A DNA stretch of 64,000 nucleotides. Source: Formosa sp030427735. GTDB taxonomy: Bacteria; Bacteroidota; Bacteroidia; Flavobacteriales; Flavobacteriaceae. Of the stretch, positions 44,150 to 52,097 are shown one piece after another. Both the position numbers and the translations under genes were made by a program. Location of the stretch: contig NZ_CP195158.1 of NCBI RefSeq assembly GCF_051200825.1, positions 3,348,001 through 3,412,000 on the forward strand, in the 5' to 3' direction. The first letter of the stretch is position 1; every line of letters begins with the position of its first letter. The notes under the pieces were generated by a model. The model did no database searches and had not been told where the DNA came from. It worked only from the letters and a program-made list of their open reading frames with translations.

Positions 44150-44195
44150 ACTTTAAGGCAAAAACCTGATGTAAAGCGGTACAAAAAAGGAAGGG

Positions 44196-44224
44196 ATTTA
44201 ATTTATCCTAGGTATAAATTAAAT
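44196..44224. promoter_or_regulatory. 11-bp-arm palindrome in the divergent intergenic region
   Basis: ATTTAATTTAT and ATAAATTAAAT flank a 7-bp centre (CCTAGGT), with the central CCTAGG itself a palindrome. It lies midway between the cluster and the AbiE-like operon (44012-44409). It may be an operator for both sides or a module boundary. Confidence 0.45.
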
Positions 44225-44283
44225 GGGTATCGGAATTTATTAGGGAGATAAATTCAAGGGAAAGGACAGATTCCTATAATTAG

Positions 44284-44406
44284 CTACTAAATGACTTTTG
44301 GTGGCTAATTATAGTATTTTCAAAAATAACCACTATATTTGTATCAGTGGCTAATTATAGTTTTTCTAAATAACGCCACTAAATAAGGTTTAGTGGTTAA
44401 TTATAG
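44284..44406 (+). promoter_or_regulatory. Three 46-bp-spaced operators upstream of the AbiE-like operon
   Basis: Three tandem degenerate repeats of 46 bp lie directly before the AbiEi-like start codon. Each has an inverted repeat CCACT-N11-AGTGG (44284-44304, with C-to-T and A-to-G changes; 44330-44350; 44376-44396) followed by YTAATTATAG. The last ends 3 bp before the ATG. A TATATTTG at 44334-44341 could be a -7 element inside the second copy. Known AbiEi antitoxins repress by binding inverted repeats, so autoregulation is likely. Confidence 0.7.
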
Positions 44407-44409
44407 ATA

Positions 44410-45180
44410 ATGACAAAGTTCATAGAGAAACAGCTAATAGAGACTTTTAAAGGAAAAACTCAATTCGATCGGGATGAGCTATTCGCCTTTTTAAAGCAAT
44501 TCGATCCGGAAATGACCGAAACGGCTTTATCATGGCGTATCCATGACTTACTAAATAAGAATATCATTAAATCCATAAAACGAGGGGTTTACAGTATTTC
44601 AAACAGTAAAAAGTATGTTCCTGCTATTTCCGATAAGCTTGTAAAACTCTCAAAAATTGTCGCTAAGGAATTTGACAACCTAGATTACTGCTTATGGAGT
44701 ACAGAATGGTTTAATGATTTTACCCGGCATCAAATGGGCACTTACTTCTATTTGTTAGAGGTAGAAAGGGATTTTGTGGAAGAAGTATTCAATGCGTATT
44801 CCGAATCCAAACAATACCGAGTGTATCTCGATCCTAATGAAGACATCATGGAAAGGTATGTGGAAAGTGAAATTTCCATCGTCATTAAACCTCTAATCAG
44901 CCGTTCGCCCAAACAAAAGGTTTCCATAAAACCCAAATCAAAGGATAAAATTCAGCTTCCAACTTTAGAGAAAATGTTGGTAGATGTTTTCTGCGATTCC
45001 GTAACCTTTTACACGGTTCAGGGAAGCGAGATGGAAACGCTGTTTGAAAATGCCCTGAAAAGGTATCATATCAATTTTAGCCGAATGCTGAATTACGCTA
45101 GGAGACGGAAAAAAGAACCTCAATTGAAGGCTTACATGAGTGAGCATTTTGGGGATATGTTAAAAGATATTTTAGAATGA
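44410..45180 (+). CDS. AbiEi-like transcriptional regulator (DUF6577-like antitoxin)
   Basis: This 256-residue protein has an N-terminal winged helix (ETALSWRIHDLLNKNIIKSI, then RGVYSI) followed by a larger C-terminal domain with TLEKMLVDVFCDSVTFYTVQG and a final NFSRMLNYARRRKK. This matches AbiEi/DUF6577-type antitoxins, which repress their own operon. The next gene, an AbiEii-like nucleotidyltransferase, overlaps its stop by 4 bp (ATGA). A paralogue lies at 51374. Operator repeats upstream end 3 bp from its start codon. Confidence 0.8.
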   Translation: MTKFIEKQLIETFKGKTQFDRDELFAFLKQFDPEMTETALSWRIHDLLNKNIIKSIKRGVYSISNSKKYVPAISDKLVKLSKIVAKEFDNLDYCLWSTEWFNDFTRHQMGTYFYLLEVERDFVEEVFNAYSESKQYRVYLDPNEDIMERYVESEISIVIKPLISRSPKQKVSIKPKSKDKIQLPTLEKMLVDVFCDSVTFYTVQGSEMETLFENALKRYHINFSRMLNYARRRKKEPQLKAYMSEHFGDMLKDILE

Positions 45181-46232
45181 TAAAAGCACATTGTTTTACC
45201 AAAGAATGGATCAACGGCTTTAAGCAGCAAAAGCATTTGAAGCGTATCAACCCTCCGATACTGGAGAAAATGATACATGCTCTTTCCTTGTTACAGCAAC
45301 TTAAAGCAAATGGTTTAGATTTCACCTTTAAAGGTGGAACAAGCCTTGTGTTATTGCTTGCGAAGTCAAGACGATTTTCGGTAGATATTGACATCATTAC
45401 TACTCAAAGTCGAGAAGAAGTTGAAGCTATCCTGGACAAAGTGGTGGCAAACTCACATTTCAACAAATGGGATCTGCAAGATAGAAGAAGCTACAAAGAG
45501 GGTGTACCAAAAGCTCATTACGAATTTGATTATGAATCGAGTCTCAATCAAAGTGCTCACTTTGTATTGTTGGATATACTGTTTGAGAAAACCGATTACC
45601 CTAGGTTATTAGCAGCTCCCATTCAATCGGAGTGGATTGAATCCGAAGAAGTATTGGAAGTAGCTATTCCCTCTATTGAATCTATTTTAGGAGACAAACT
45701 CACGGCTTTTGCTCCAAATACCGTTGGAATCCTTTATGGAAAGGACAAAGAGCAGGAAATTATTAAGCAACTCTTCGATATTGGCTGCCTGTTCGATGAA
45801 GCCGAAAACGTAGAGGAAATTGCGTTGAGTTTTGAAAAAATTGGAGTAAAGGAAATCAACTACCGTGAACTTGAAATTGGTTTATCGGATATACTGGATG
45901 ATATTTTCACCACTTCTTTACTCATTACCAAGCGAACCAAGAACACCGAAGAGCCGGACAAAACGAGATTTACCGAACTCACTACCGGAATACGCAGGTT
46001 TGAAGGCTTTTTGATAGCAGAAAACTTCAAAATTGAAGATGCCATACTTGCAGCAGGTAAAGCAGCTTACCTCGCCAAACAATTAAAAAACAAAGACCAT
46101 TCAGCGATAGAAAAGTTTAACGGTCAGGACATTAGTAAACTGGAAATTTCCGGAGAGCTGAACTTCCTAAACAAGCTCAAAAAGTCGAGAGACAAAGCAG
46201 CATTTTTCTATTGGTATAAGGCGTTGAATTAA
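45177..46232 (+). CDS. AbiEii-like nucleotidyltransferase toxin
   Basis: This 351-residue protein is a minimal nucleotidyltransferase of the AbiEii/AbiGii family. It has the GGTSLVLL motif (FTFKGGTSLVLLLAKS), the catalytic pair in RRFSVDIDII, and later PSIESILGDKLTAFAP, typical of these toxins, which act in type IV toxin-antitoxin abortive infection. Four-bp overlap with the antitoxin gene supports coupled expression. The target (tRNA in studied relatives) is not shown by this sequence. Confidence 0.85.
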   Translation: MIKAHCFTKEWINGFKQQKHLKRINPPILEKMIHALSLLQQLKANGLDFTFKGGTSLVLLLAKSRRFSVDIDIITTQSREEVEAILDKVVANSHFNKWDLQDRRSYKEGVPKAHYEFDYESSLNQSAHFVLLDILFEKTDYPRLLAAPIQSEWIESEEVLEVAIPSIESILGDKLTAFAPNTVGILYGKDKEQEIIKQLFDIGCLFDEAENVEEIALSFEKIGVKEINYRELEIGLSDILDDIFTTSLLITKRTKNTEEPDKTRFTELTTGIRRFEGFLIAENFKIEDAILAAGKAAYLAKQLKNKDHSAIEKFNGQDISKLEISGELNFLNKLKKSRDKAAFFYWYKALN

Positions 46233-46239
46233 GATAATT

Positions 46240-47781
46240 ATGATTCAAAAATACTTGCATTCAGCATTTCAGTTAATCGACAGGGTAAACAAGTCGAAGC
46301 ATAGTTTCAATATAAAGGTATTCAGAACACCCAAACATGCTTATAGTGATCGGGAAATGCAGTTTGAGAGAAAGGAAAACAAGTATTGTTTTCAAGCAAC
46401 AACACTAGTTCGCAGGGGTGTCCAAACTGGTAAAGAGCTAGAAATAAAAAGGGAAACAGAAGTCGAATTAAAAAGTGATGGATTTAATCTATACACACAG
46501 GGTAAAAATATTATCCCAAATCGAATTTCTTATTCTGACATAGAAGAAGTTCCTCCATTAAAAATAATCGAAGGACAAATCACCGCCCTATCGACTAGAA
46601 AGCAATCATTCTTCAACTCGGATAGATATTACAGGGTTATATTTCCTTTGAGAAAAAAGGTAAGTCTATTTGGTGATTTTACGGGCTGGGCTTATTCAAT
46701 AGATGGAAACCGAGTATTAGAAACATTATTGAAACTTCATATTTCAGAGACAGAATTTCATTTTTTTACAGTGAACAAAACTAAAAATGAACACTACTTT
46801 GTTATAGACTCTACTTCCAAAATTGATTTGAGTAACTTTCTGAGGGCAGCAAATTCCATTTTATTGACTTATGCTTTTTTAAAAGGCGATTATCATGGTA
46901 AACAAGCATATATATTAACATATTCGCATAGTAATTTTAAAACTCCTTCAAGCCTATCTACAATGATAATGGCAGGAGAGGTTTATGACGGATTTGCAAT
47001 TCATTCTACCAAGCCATTTAGCATTGTTCAGTTGCAGAAGAAAATTCGTCACAAAAAAGACAGTAATGGCAGAATAATCGGTTCAGACACCAAGTGGGCA
47101 AATAAATATATGGTAGAATTCCCTTCTGAATGCTATGCTAAAATTTGTGAGCTTATTTATTTAAACGGTGGGGTTTTAAGAGCAGTTATATTGTATGTTA
47201 ACAATCATCGAGCTACGTTAGAACTTAAAATACCAACATTGTTTGTGGCAATTGAAAACATCACCAAAATATTAGTTGGTGGTGACACAAAAAAACCTTC
47301 CATTATTCAGGAAGCAGCACTTGTTAAAAAAATAAAAAAAGTAATTAAGGCTTCTGTTAAGGAAATAAATGAGATAAAACGGGAACATAAACCCGAAGGT
47401 CTGGATTGTGAAACCGAAAAGGAATATGAAGCTAACTTCGCCCGAATTTGCTCAAAACTGCACGGCTTTAACGAAGGCTCAAATAATAAAAAACTAAGCG
47501 ATCCCTTTTCAGTTTTAGGCTACGCTTTAACAGAAGAGGAAAGCAACCTTTTGAAAATTGATCGTAATAAATTTTTACACGGTGATGATTACTCCAAAAT
47601 AGAAGAAAGCTATGAAACGGAATTCAAAGAACTCTTTCATATCAGTCTTCGGTTACAAAAATTAATTGCCGTTCTTTTGCTTAAACAAGCAGATTATTCC
47701 GGTTATATTCTTAATAACGCAAAGATTCATGACTATATCACGGAAAAAGAATTGTCTGAGGAAGTTTTTGTAAAAATATAG
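46240..47781 (+). CDS. Large HEPN-domain protein, third gene of the AbiE-like operon
   Basis: This 513-residue protein follows AbiEii by 7 bp. The N-terminal ~330 residues have no recognised family. The C-terminal ~130 residues are helical and contain LKIDRNKFLHGDDYSK, an R-x4-H (RNKFLH) HEPN ribonuclease motif, after LDCETEKEYEANFARICSKL. HEPN proteins often act as RNase effectors. As a third member of an AbiE operon it is unusual; it may be an extra effector or an ApeA-like system. It ends 3 bp from the convergent hamB stop. Confidence 0.65.
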   Translation: MIQKYLHSAFQLIDRVNKSKHSFNIKVFRTPKHAYSDREMQFERKENKYCFQATTLVRRGVQTGKELEIKRETEVELKSDGFNLYTQGKNIIPNRISYSDIEEVPPLKIIEGQITALSTRKQSFFNSDRYYRVIFPLRKKVSLFGDFTGWAYSIDGNRVLETLLKLHISETEFHFFTVNKTKNEHYFVIDSTSKIDLSNFLRAANSILLTYAFLKGDYHGKQAYILTYSHSNFKTPSSLSTMIMAGEVYDGFAIHSTKPFSIVQLQKKIRHKKDSNGRIIGSDTKWANKYMVEFPSECYAKICELIYLNGGVLRAVILYVNNHRATLELKIPTLFVAIENITKILVGGDTKKPSIIQEAALVKKIKKVIKASVKEINEIKREHKPEGLDCETEKEYEANFARICSKLHGFNEGSNNKKLSDPFSVLGYALTEEESNLLKIDRNKFLHGDDYSKIEESYETEFKELFHISLRLQKLIAVLLLKQADYSGYILNNAKIHDYITEKELSEEVFVKI

Positions 47782-47784
47782 AGC

Positions 47785-50349
47785 TTAAAAACTTTCAAAC
47801 TCGAATATCTCTACAAGTTCCTTCTTTTCATCGGTTCCATCCTTTATATCACTAAGTAGTTTGTTGTGGTTGAATTCGACAAGGCTCTTGTTTTCAAATT
47901 TCAAACAATTCGAATGATGCTTTAAAATATAAATGGCTAAATGCCTAGGAATTCCAATGTTTTGAATTTCTATAACCTTATAATCTGTTGTACCATATTC
48001 CAAAAATTCAGCCCAATTCGCTCCTGAATTCTCTTCTCCAATTTTGTCTTTTAAAAGGAGGTAATAATTTTCAAAATAGTTTTTGAACTTAAATCGAAGG
48101 ATATTATCAATTTTGGTAATCAATTCATTGATTGCGAAATTAATATGGTGTGGATTACTGGAACTAAATAACGTCCGTTGGTTATTGTTATCGTAATAAA
48201 AACCTTGGTTCTGATAATGTCTTATGGCATTAGTAATCATGAGATTAAGTGGGGTTGAAGTAATCCAATTATTCATGATAGTTGCATAATAATCTAAGCT
48301 CCTTTCCGATTTATACATTGGGCTCTTTCCTCCAGACTCTTCTGCCTCCCAGTTGTAAAATCTACTGATCTTTTTCAGAGCAGCTAATACATTCTGATAT
48401 GAGATGTCATGTGTAAGAATATGTTCTTCTAAATCTGTTCTTTTATAAATGTCATTCTGATACCTTGCTTTAATAGTAGGTGATGATGAAAGAATTCTTT
48501 CAGGAACAATATTTTTCTTCTTCTCATCAGCAAGGAGCTTCTTTGCTGAATCTATTTTTGCAATAAAATTGGATCTCAACACAGAATCGTCCGACCTTAA
48601 CTCATGTATAAATGCTATGTTAGCATATTGATTCCAAAGTGCAATTTCTGTATTCGTTGGAGATTTTTTTGTAAACTTCTTTCCGGAAATAGCCGAATTC
48701 AAGTTCTTGAAAAAGTTCTTTTGACCTGAAATAACAACTGGTTTGACAGGGTTAATTGTTTTTGATTTTACAACCTTTAAATCTTTATCCGGATTATCCC
48801 ATCTATTACCTTTCCTTTCAATTCTAGTGCATATTATATTTCCGGAAAGCTCTTTAGTTAATCTTCCTGCTCTTCCGGCAAGGTTCCAAAAATCTATATC
48901 AGTAAACTTTGATAGTCCAATGGCATTACTTAGAATGAAGATGTTTTTTGCAGGCAGGTTTACCCCTTCCAAAAGAGTTGAAGTGCAAAACACGTAATCA
49001 ATGACCTTGTTCGTAAATAAAATTTCAACTTTCTCCCTGATTCTTTGAGGTAAGCTACCAAAATGAAATGCTACACCTTTCTTTAAACAATCAATCAGAA
49101 AATACTTTTCATGTAAGTAATCCTTGATAAGGTTTATTACTTCGTCTATTTCAGGACTTTCCTTATCCGGTAGGGTGTTTGAAAAGTCTAATGCATAGTT
49201 TATAGTATCTTCTTTTGTGTTGCAGTATATAATGCTCTTATTATCTGATGAAAGTTTTTTAAGCCAATAGAAAAAATTTGTCCCTTCGAAAGTAAGAGGT
49301 ATTGAAATCTCTTCCCCCTTGCCTGAAATAAGAGAACATTTTTGATCAACTAGGTCTAAGAAATACTTATTCTGTGCTACTGGAGAATTTGAGATATTGA
49401 TTTTCTCATCTGTGCTTTTCTCAAATAGCTGTAGAAACACTTCTGGATTTGGAATATTCGGGGAAGCGAAAAACAGTTTGATACTTTTTCTCTCTGCCTG
49501 TAAGATAGAGTAATAGTAAATCGGGCTTCTAGTGTCTTTTTCAGCAATTATTTTTTGAGCTTCATCAATAAATAGGTAATCAATTTTCGGATTGTTCAAA
49601 TCAGCCAAGTATGACAATAACCTTTCAGGAGTAAAAACAAAAATATACCTGGTACTTTCATTCTTGTAAAAAGCAGGTACAATCGGATGTACTAGTATTT
49701 TATAGTTTTGAACATCTTTAAAGTCCTTCTTTAATCGAAGGATTGTTTGATTTATCAATGCACGAGTTGGAACCAAAATAATTAAGTTATCTGTGCCCTT
49801 ATGTTCAGTAATCAAATGTCGAATAAAGGCGTTGATAATAAATGACTTACCTAAAGATGTCGGTCCTGAGAAGCTAAAATGGTTGTTATTCTTTAGCAGT
49901 TCAAATATTTTGTACTGTGCATCTGTGAATATGAAGTCACTGTTGGGAATTTGCTGAAATGTTTCCTTTACAGCTCGCTCAAACAGTGTTTCGGGTGAGT
50001 ATGAAATATTTTGATTTTGATCTCCTGATTCAATAAAACTAAGGGCAGGGAAATTACCTAGTTTGATTAAAATGGAGTTTGTGAAAAACTTATAGGTCGG
50101 ATCATCCTTAAAATCGTCAATTAACAAACTTGTGATCTTATACGCTATGTTTAGCATCTCCGCATTTTCAGACCTTGAAAACAAGTCTGCAAAACGAAGA
50201 ATGTCAACCAGCTCCTTATTATTTAGTTTCAGTTCAGGGTTGTTAGTCCTGAAAAATAAGTGGGCTTGTCGCTTCTCCGTCTTTTCTATTAGTTCTTTGA
50301 AGTATTCATTGTCCAAAGATTTTTCTGCTAGCTCCTGTATAAATGTCAT
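47785..50349 (-). CDS. hamB: Hachiman helicase-type protein HamB
   Basis: This 854-residue superfamily 2 helicase has Walker A GPTSLGKS at 162-169, motif Ia VPTRALINQT near 193-202, DEAQ at 262-265 (a DEAH variant), and motif VI NLAGRAGRL near 487. Together with the overlapping HamA-like gene this is the two-gene Hachiman layout, in which HamB senses damaged DNA and releases the HamA nuclease. The start codon overlaps the hamA stop by 4 bp (ATGA). Assignment rests on gene pair and motifs; AbpB is a related alternative name. Confidence 0.75.
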   Translation of the reverse strand: MTFIQELAEKSLDNEYFKELIEKTEKRQAHLFFRTNNPELKLNNKELVDILRFADLFSRSENAEMLNIAYKITSLLIDDFKDDPTYKFFTNSILIKLGNFPALSFIESGDQNQNISYSPETLFERAVKETFQQIPNSDFIFTDAQYKIFELLKNNNHFSFSGPTSLGKSFIINAFIRHLITEHKGTDNLIILVPTRALINQTILRLKKDFKDVQNYKILVHPIVPAFYKNESTRYIFVFTPERLLSYLADLNNPKIDYLFIDEAQKIIAEKDTRSPIYYYSILQAERKSIKLFFASPNIPNPEVFLQLFEKSTDEKINISNSPVAQNKYFLDLVDQKCSLISGKGEEISIPLTFEGTNFFYWLKKLSSDNKSIIYCNTKEDTINYALDFSNTLPDKESPEIDEVINLIKDYLHEKYFLIDCLKKGVAFHFGSLPQRIREKVEILFTNKVIDYVFCTSTLLEGVNLPAKNIFILSNAIGLSKFTDIDFWNLAGRAGRLTKELSGNIICTRIERKGNRWDNPDKDLKVVKSKTINPVKPVVISGQKNFFKNLNSAISGKKFTKKSPTNTEIALWNQYANIAFIHELRSDDSVLRSNFIAKIDSAKKLLADEKKKNIVPERILSSSPTIKARYQNDIYKRTDLEEHILTHDISYQNVLAALKKISRFYNWEAEESGGKSPMYKSERSLDYYATIMNNWITSTPLNLMITNAIRHYQNQGFYYDNNNQRTLFSSSNPHHINFAINELITKIDNILRFKFKNYFENYYLLLKDKIGEENSGANWAEFLEYGTTDYKVIEIQNIGIPRHLAIYILKHHSNCLKFENKSLVEFNHNKLLSDIKDGTDEKKELVEIFEFESF

Positions 50350-51254
50350 TTTGTTAAACCTTTGGTAAGTTCTTGATTAGATTCTGCTATGTTCGTGAAA
50401 GGCAAAATGTATAGGTAAAAATTGTGTCCAAACAGTTTATACTCATCAATTTTCTTTCTAATGTGTTCAAACTTCCCTTCGATTTCTTTCTTAATAGAAT
50501 CATGTATTTGCTCCCGAAAATCTCTATTTGGCAATCTCATTTGTTCATCAGATATTTCTATCTCATAGCCAATAAATACACCAAAGGCATGATCCACTTC
50601 AAAATCATTATCCTTAACTGGTACTATTATTTTTTCAAGAAAGGACTTTTCCTCATCATTAAAGGTTTCTTTATCTAAGTGATCACTAATCAATCCTTTT
50701 TCGTACGGAAGACCACTTTTCTCATGTCCTTTGCTATTTACCTCATTCTTAAACTCCCAAATTGACTTGATAGCATTCGTTATTGCCGAGGTCAGGTCAG
50801 CTATCATTTTCGATTCTCCAAAAATTATTTGAAAGTCACCATTTTCAAGTTTTAAATAATGCACCCCATCAGAGCCATTTACATAATGGCTAGTTGATGT
50901 TTTTAATTCAAGTTTGGAAAGGATTTTAGGAGCTTTTAAATGTGATTCCAGAAATGAATATAAAATTAGCTCTCCAACTTCTCCTTTGTTATTAAGGTAG
51001 TCGATAAATTTTTCTCTCGCTCTGTAATTTAATGGTCCAGGAGTTTTAGCATATTTTTCTTTTACCTTCCTTGAAAGTGAGTAGCTAATCATCGGATCCA
51101 ACAGGTTCATCTTTAATTGGTCGTAATCAAATTCATTTGAAGAGGTCTTCAAAATGAAAAGCTCTACTGCATTTTTTTCATGCTCATCTAGTTTGTATGA
51201 CCCTGCATGATTGAATGCATTCAAAAAGTCAGAATTCGGTATGCTTAGCTCCAT
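50346..51254 (-). CDS. hamA: Hachiman nuclease-type protein HamA (DUF1837-like)
   Basis: This 302-residue protein has a DUF1837-type nuclease core: an acidic helix GEVGELILYSFLESHLKAPK (residues 91-110), NGSDGVHYLKL with Asp129, and FGESKMIADL with Glu147 and Lys149, the pattern of PD-(D/E)xK nucleases. N- and C-terminal regions are helical. It is first in a two-gene operon with hamB and divergent from the MADS-like operon. In characterised Hachiman systems HamA is the DNase effector. Confidence 0.75.
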   Translation of the reverse strand: MELSIPNSDFLNAFNHAGSYKLDEHEKNAVELFILKTSSNEFDYDQLKMNLLDPMISYSLSRKVKEKYAKTPGPLNYRAREKFIDYLNNKGEVGELILYSFLESHLKAPKILSKLELKTSTSHYVNGSDGVHYLKLENGDFQIIFGESKMIADLTSAITNAIKSIWEFKNEVNSKGHEKSGLPYEKGLISDHLDKETFNDEEKSFLEKIIVPVKDNDFEVDHAFGVFIGYEIEISDEQMRLPNRDFREQIHDSIKKEIEGKFEHIRKKIDEYKLFGHNFYLYILPFTNIAESNQELTKGLTK

Positions 51255-51300
51255 TTTCTACTAATTTTAAAAGAAACCCAGTTATTATTTTCAAACTTAC

Positions 51301-51358
51301 GGCAAATATAATAATTACTTGCCAAAGTTTTGTAATTTCAATATTATATTTATCTTTG
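51301..51358 (+). promoter_or_regulatory. MADS-like operon promoter with GGCAA operator
   Basis: TTTTG (51328-51332), an 18-bp spacer and TATCTTTG (51351-51358) fit the Bacteroidota promoter, 15 bp before the regulator start codon. Overlapping the upstream side, GGCAA-N13-TTGCC (51301-51323) is a likely operator. CAAATATA at 51303-51310 gives a minus-strand TATATTTG for hamA, so the operator may serve both directions. Confidence 0.65.
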
Positions 51359-51373
51359 AACTTTTGATAAGGA

Positions 51374-52096
51374 ATGAAAAATTCAGAACTCGCATCGAAA
51401 CTAAAGGAGCATTTTGCTAATCAATCGGTTATTACCACAAAGGAAATTACCGAGGTATTGGTCAATGCCTTCCCTGAATTATCACCAAGTACCATTTCTT
51501 GGAGGCTTAATCAGCTCAAAAAAGAAAAGCTAATCTACCAAACAGGTAGAGGCTTGTACTCCTTTGAGTTTAAGCCGGAATACACTCCTGACTTCAGTCT
51601 TAAAGCAAAACGACTTTACAATCGCATAAAGCCCCTTTGCAAAGCAGATTTGAGTATGTGGGATACCCAAATGCTCAATGATATTGGCGAAACCAGTGTT
51701 GATAGGTATTGGATGTTCCTTTCAACAAACAAGGAAGAACTGGAACCATTGTTTGAAAACATGTTGGATTTCAGTAAACAAACCTTCCTTCAACCTGATA
51801 AGGAGGTTATTAGCAGGTATTTAATGGCTCATAATGAAGCGGTAATTATCACTCCCTTGGTATCAGAAACACCACTTTACAAATCGGGCGAATACACTAC
51901 ACCAACCATTGAGGGTTTGTTGGTAAATGTATGGTTGAAGTACGAAAGTTACTTGCAGCCTATCGGTTTCGATATAAAAACATTGTATGAGAAGGCTTTT
52001 AAAAAGTACAGTGTAAATCAAAGCAAACTGCTTCGATATGCTGCTCGAAGAGATAAAAGAAATGAGATTAATGAATTCATAAAATCAATAGCGTAA
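51374..52096 (+). CDS. mad1: AbiEi-like regulator of the MADS-like operon (MAD1-like)
   Basis: This 240-residue protein is a paralogue of the regulator at 44410. It shares the winged-helix segment STISWRLNQLKKEKLIY...GRGLYSF, the central PTIEGLLVNVWLKYES and the C-terminal NQSKLLRYAARRDKRNE. It is the first gene of the operon and should be an autoregulator. In described MADS loci the first gene encodes a helix-turn-helix regulator. The gene ends 1 bp before the methyltransferase start. The mad1 name is inferred from operon position. Confidence 0.7.
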   Translation: MKNSELASKLKEHFANQSVITTKEITEVLVNAFPELSPSTISWRLNQLKKEKLIYQTGRGLYSFEFKPEYTPDFSLKAKRLYNRIKPLCKADLSMWDTQMLNDIGETSVDRYWMFLSTNKEELEPLFENMLDFSKQTFLQPDKEVISRYLMAHNEAVIITPLVSETPLYKSGEYTTPTIEGLLVNVWLKYESYLQPIGFDIKTLYEKAFKKYSVNQSKLLRYAARRDKRNEINEFIKSIA

Positions 52097-52097
52097 T

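Noticed and set aside
44284..44406. 46-bp direct repeats taken as a short CRISPR array
   Set aside because: The repeats are degenerate, have no unique spacers between conserved repeats, and end beside an AbiEi-like start codon; no cas gene is present.
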